From UBA1479 sp964012715 (GTDB lineage: Bacteria > Pseudomonadota > Alphaproteobacteria > Rhodospirillales > Casp-alpha2), in the NCBI GenBank assembly GCA_964012715.1, contig CAXGUG010000131.1:1-7140 (forward strand): a DNA stretch of 7,140 bases, read 5' to 3'. Shown one piece after another: positions 6,213 through 7,140 of the stretch; the first letter of the stretch is position 1; each line of letters opens with the position of its first letter. Both the position numbers and the translations under genes were made by a program. A model generated the notes under the pieces. It worked only from the letters and a program-made list of their open reading frames with translations. It searched no databases and was not told the DNA's origin.

Positions 6213-7140
6213 ATGACGATGCAAAGCGCAGCTGAGAAAATCAATCTGGTCGGCCTGTCCCGCGAAGAGCTGGCGGCGGAAGTTGCCGCCGTGGGCGAAA
6301 AGCCGTTCCGCGCCAAGCAGTTATGGCATTGGATCTATCATCAGGGCGAAACCGATTTCGCCCGCATGTCGACTCTGGCCAAACCGTTGCGCGAAAAGCT
6401 GGGCGAGATTTTCGAAGTCCGACGCCCCGACGTCAGCCGCGAGCAGACCTCCGAGGACCGCACCCGCAAGTGGCTGGTCAAGTTCGAGGACGGCAACGAG
6501 GCCGAAACCGTGTTCATCCCCGAGGACGACCGGGGCGCGGTTTGCATCTCGTCCCAGGTGGGCTGCACCCTGACCTGCACCTTCTGCCATACCGGCACGC
6601 AGAAGCTGGTGCGCAACCTGACCTCGGCCGAAATCGTGGGTCAGTTCATGACCGCACGCGACAGCTACGGCGAATGGCCGACGCCCAAGGACGGCGGGCG
6701 GATGATTTCCAACATCGTGATGATGGGCATGGGCGAACCCCTGTTCAATTACGACGAGGTCTCGCGCGCCCTGAAGATCATCATGGACGGCGAAGGCATC
6801 GCCCTGTCGAAACGGCGGATTACGCTGTCGACTTCGGGCGTGGTGCCGATGATGGAAAAATGCGGCGAGGACCTGGGCGTCAATCTGGCCGTGTCGCTGC
6901 ATGCCGTGACCGACGAATTGCGCGACGTGATCGTGCCGATCAACCGCAAATATCCGCTGAAGGAACTGATCCGCGCCTGCCGCGCCTATCCCGGCGCGAA
7001 CAACGCGCGGCGCATCACCTTCGAATACGTGATGCTGAAAGGCGTCAACGATTCCGAGGCCGATGCCCGCGAATTGCTGCGCCTGATCAAGGGCATTCCG
7101 GCCAAGTTCAACCTGATCCCGTTCAACGCCTGGCCGGGCG
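6213..7140 (+). CDS. rlmN: RlmN, dual-specificity 23S rRNA A2503 / tRNA A37 C2-methyltransferase, 3' end missing
   Basis: The frame stays open to the window edge, giving 309 residues of a protein normally about 360-390 long. RlmN is a cytosolic radical-SAM enzyme that makes 2-methyladenosine at 23S rRNA A2503 and at A37 of some tRNAs. The iron-sulfur motif is CTLTCTFC (Cys118, Cys122, Cys125). Cys111 and Glu98 sit at the same distances from it as the conserved Cys118 and Glu105 of the E. coli enzyme. Further landmarks are GMGEPLFNYDEV (172-183), the SAM contact LSTSGVVP (205-212), AVSLHA (226-231) and YVMLKGVND (272-280). The methyl-carrying cysteine (Cys355 in E. coli) lies beyond the edge. 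The start is uncertain: ATG 6213 suits a leaderless message, while ATG 6219 lies 9 nt after GAGGG (6205-6209). A weak terminator and a promoter separate it from the IalB-family gene. Confidence 0.96.
   Translation, partial: MTMQSAAEKINLVGLSREELAAEVAAVGEKPFRAKQLWHWIYHQGETDFARMSTLAKPLREKLGEIFEVRRPDVSREQTSEDRTRKWLVKFEDGNEAETVFIPEDDRGAVCISSQVGCTLTCTFCHTGTQKLVRNLTSAEIVGQFMTARDSYGEWPTPKDGGRMISNIVMMGMGEPLFNYDEVSRALKIIMDGEGIALSKRRITLSTSGVVPMMEKCGEDLGVNLAVSLHAVTDELRDVIVPINRKYPLKELIRACRAYPGANNARRITFEYVMLKGVNDSEADARELLRLIKGIPAKFNLIPFNAWPG

Noticed and set aside
1..7140. Mobile element, phage, defence or CRISPR system
   Set aside because: No transposase, integrase, terminal repeats, direct-repeat array or defence-gene motif was seen; all seven genes are ordinary chromosomal families.

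Overview
The window looks like an ordinary, gene-dense piece of chromosome from a high-GC alphaproteobacterium. The invasion-associated-locus-B (IalB) type protein directly upstream of rlmN, the Rhizobium-type zinc asparaginase and the GC-rich third codon positions fit that class, probably near the Rhodospirillales. The genus cannot be named from sequence reading alone. No mobile element, tRNA, rRNA, CRISPR array, phage gene or compositional break was seen.

Layout. A major-facilitator transporter, cut by the left edge (1-1158, +), is followed by a 115-bp gap with an inverted repeat and a candidate promoter. Next comes an orphan seven-transmembrane histidine kinase (1274-2626, +). It converges, 4 bp apart, with a zinc-free NADPH:quinone oxidoreductase-type MDR enzyme (2631-3632, -). 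A 218-bp divergent intergenic region holds a perfect 14-bp palindrome and three copies of an 8-mer, and separates that enzyme from a short TrmH/SpoU-type RNA methyltransferase (3851-4429, +). The methyltransferase converges, 2 bp apart, with a class-3 (Rhizobium ReAV-like) L-asparaginase (4432-5502, -). A 120-bp divergent region leads to the exported IalB-family protein (5623-6147, +). The last gene is the radical-SAM enzyme RlmN, cut by the right edge (6213-7140, +).

How the genes relate. They do not form one pathway. The only likely functional neighbourhood is IalB-rlmN, which I recall as a recurrent gene order in alphaproteobacteria; each gene also has its own promoter-like sequence here. 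Two genes act on RNA (TrmH-like, RlmN) and one on asparagine or nitrogen; the rest are a transporter, a sensor and an oxidoreductase. Both convergent pairs have almost no space for a terminator, so antisense read-through is likely.

I found no evidence of a new multi-gene system. The most interesting points are small: two promoters placed so that the IalB and RlmN messages may be leaderless, the palindrome between the divergent oxidoreductase and methyltransferase genes, and an orphan 7TM sensor kinase of unknown signal.
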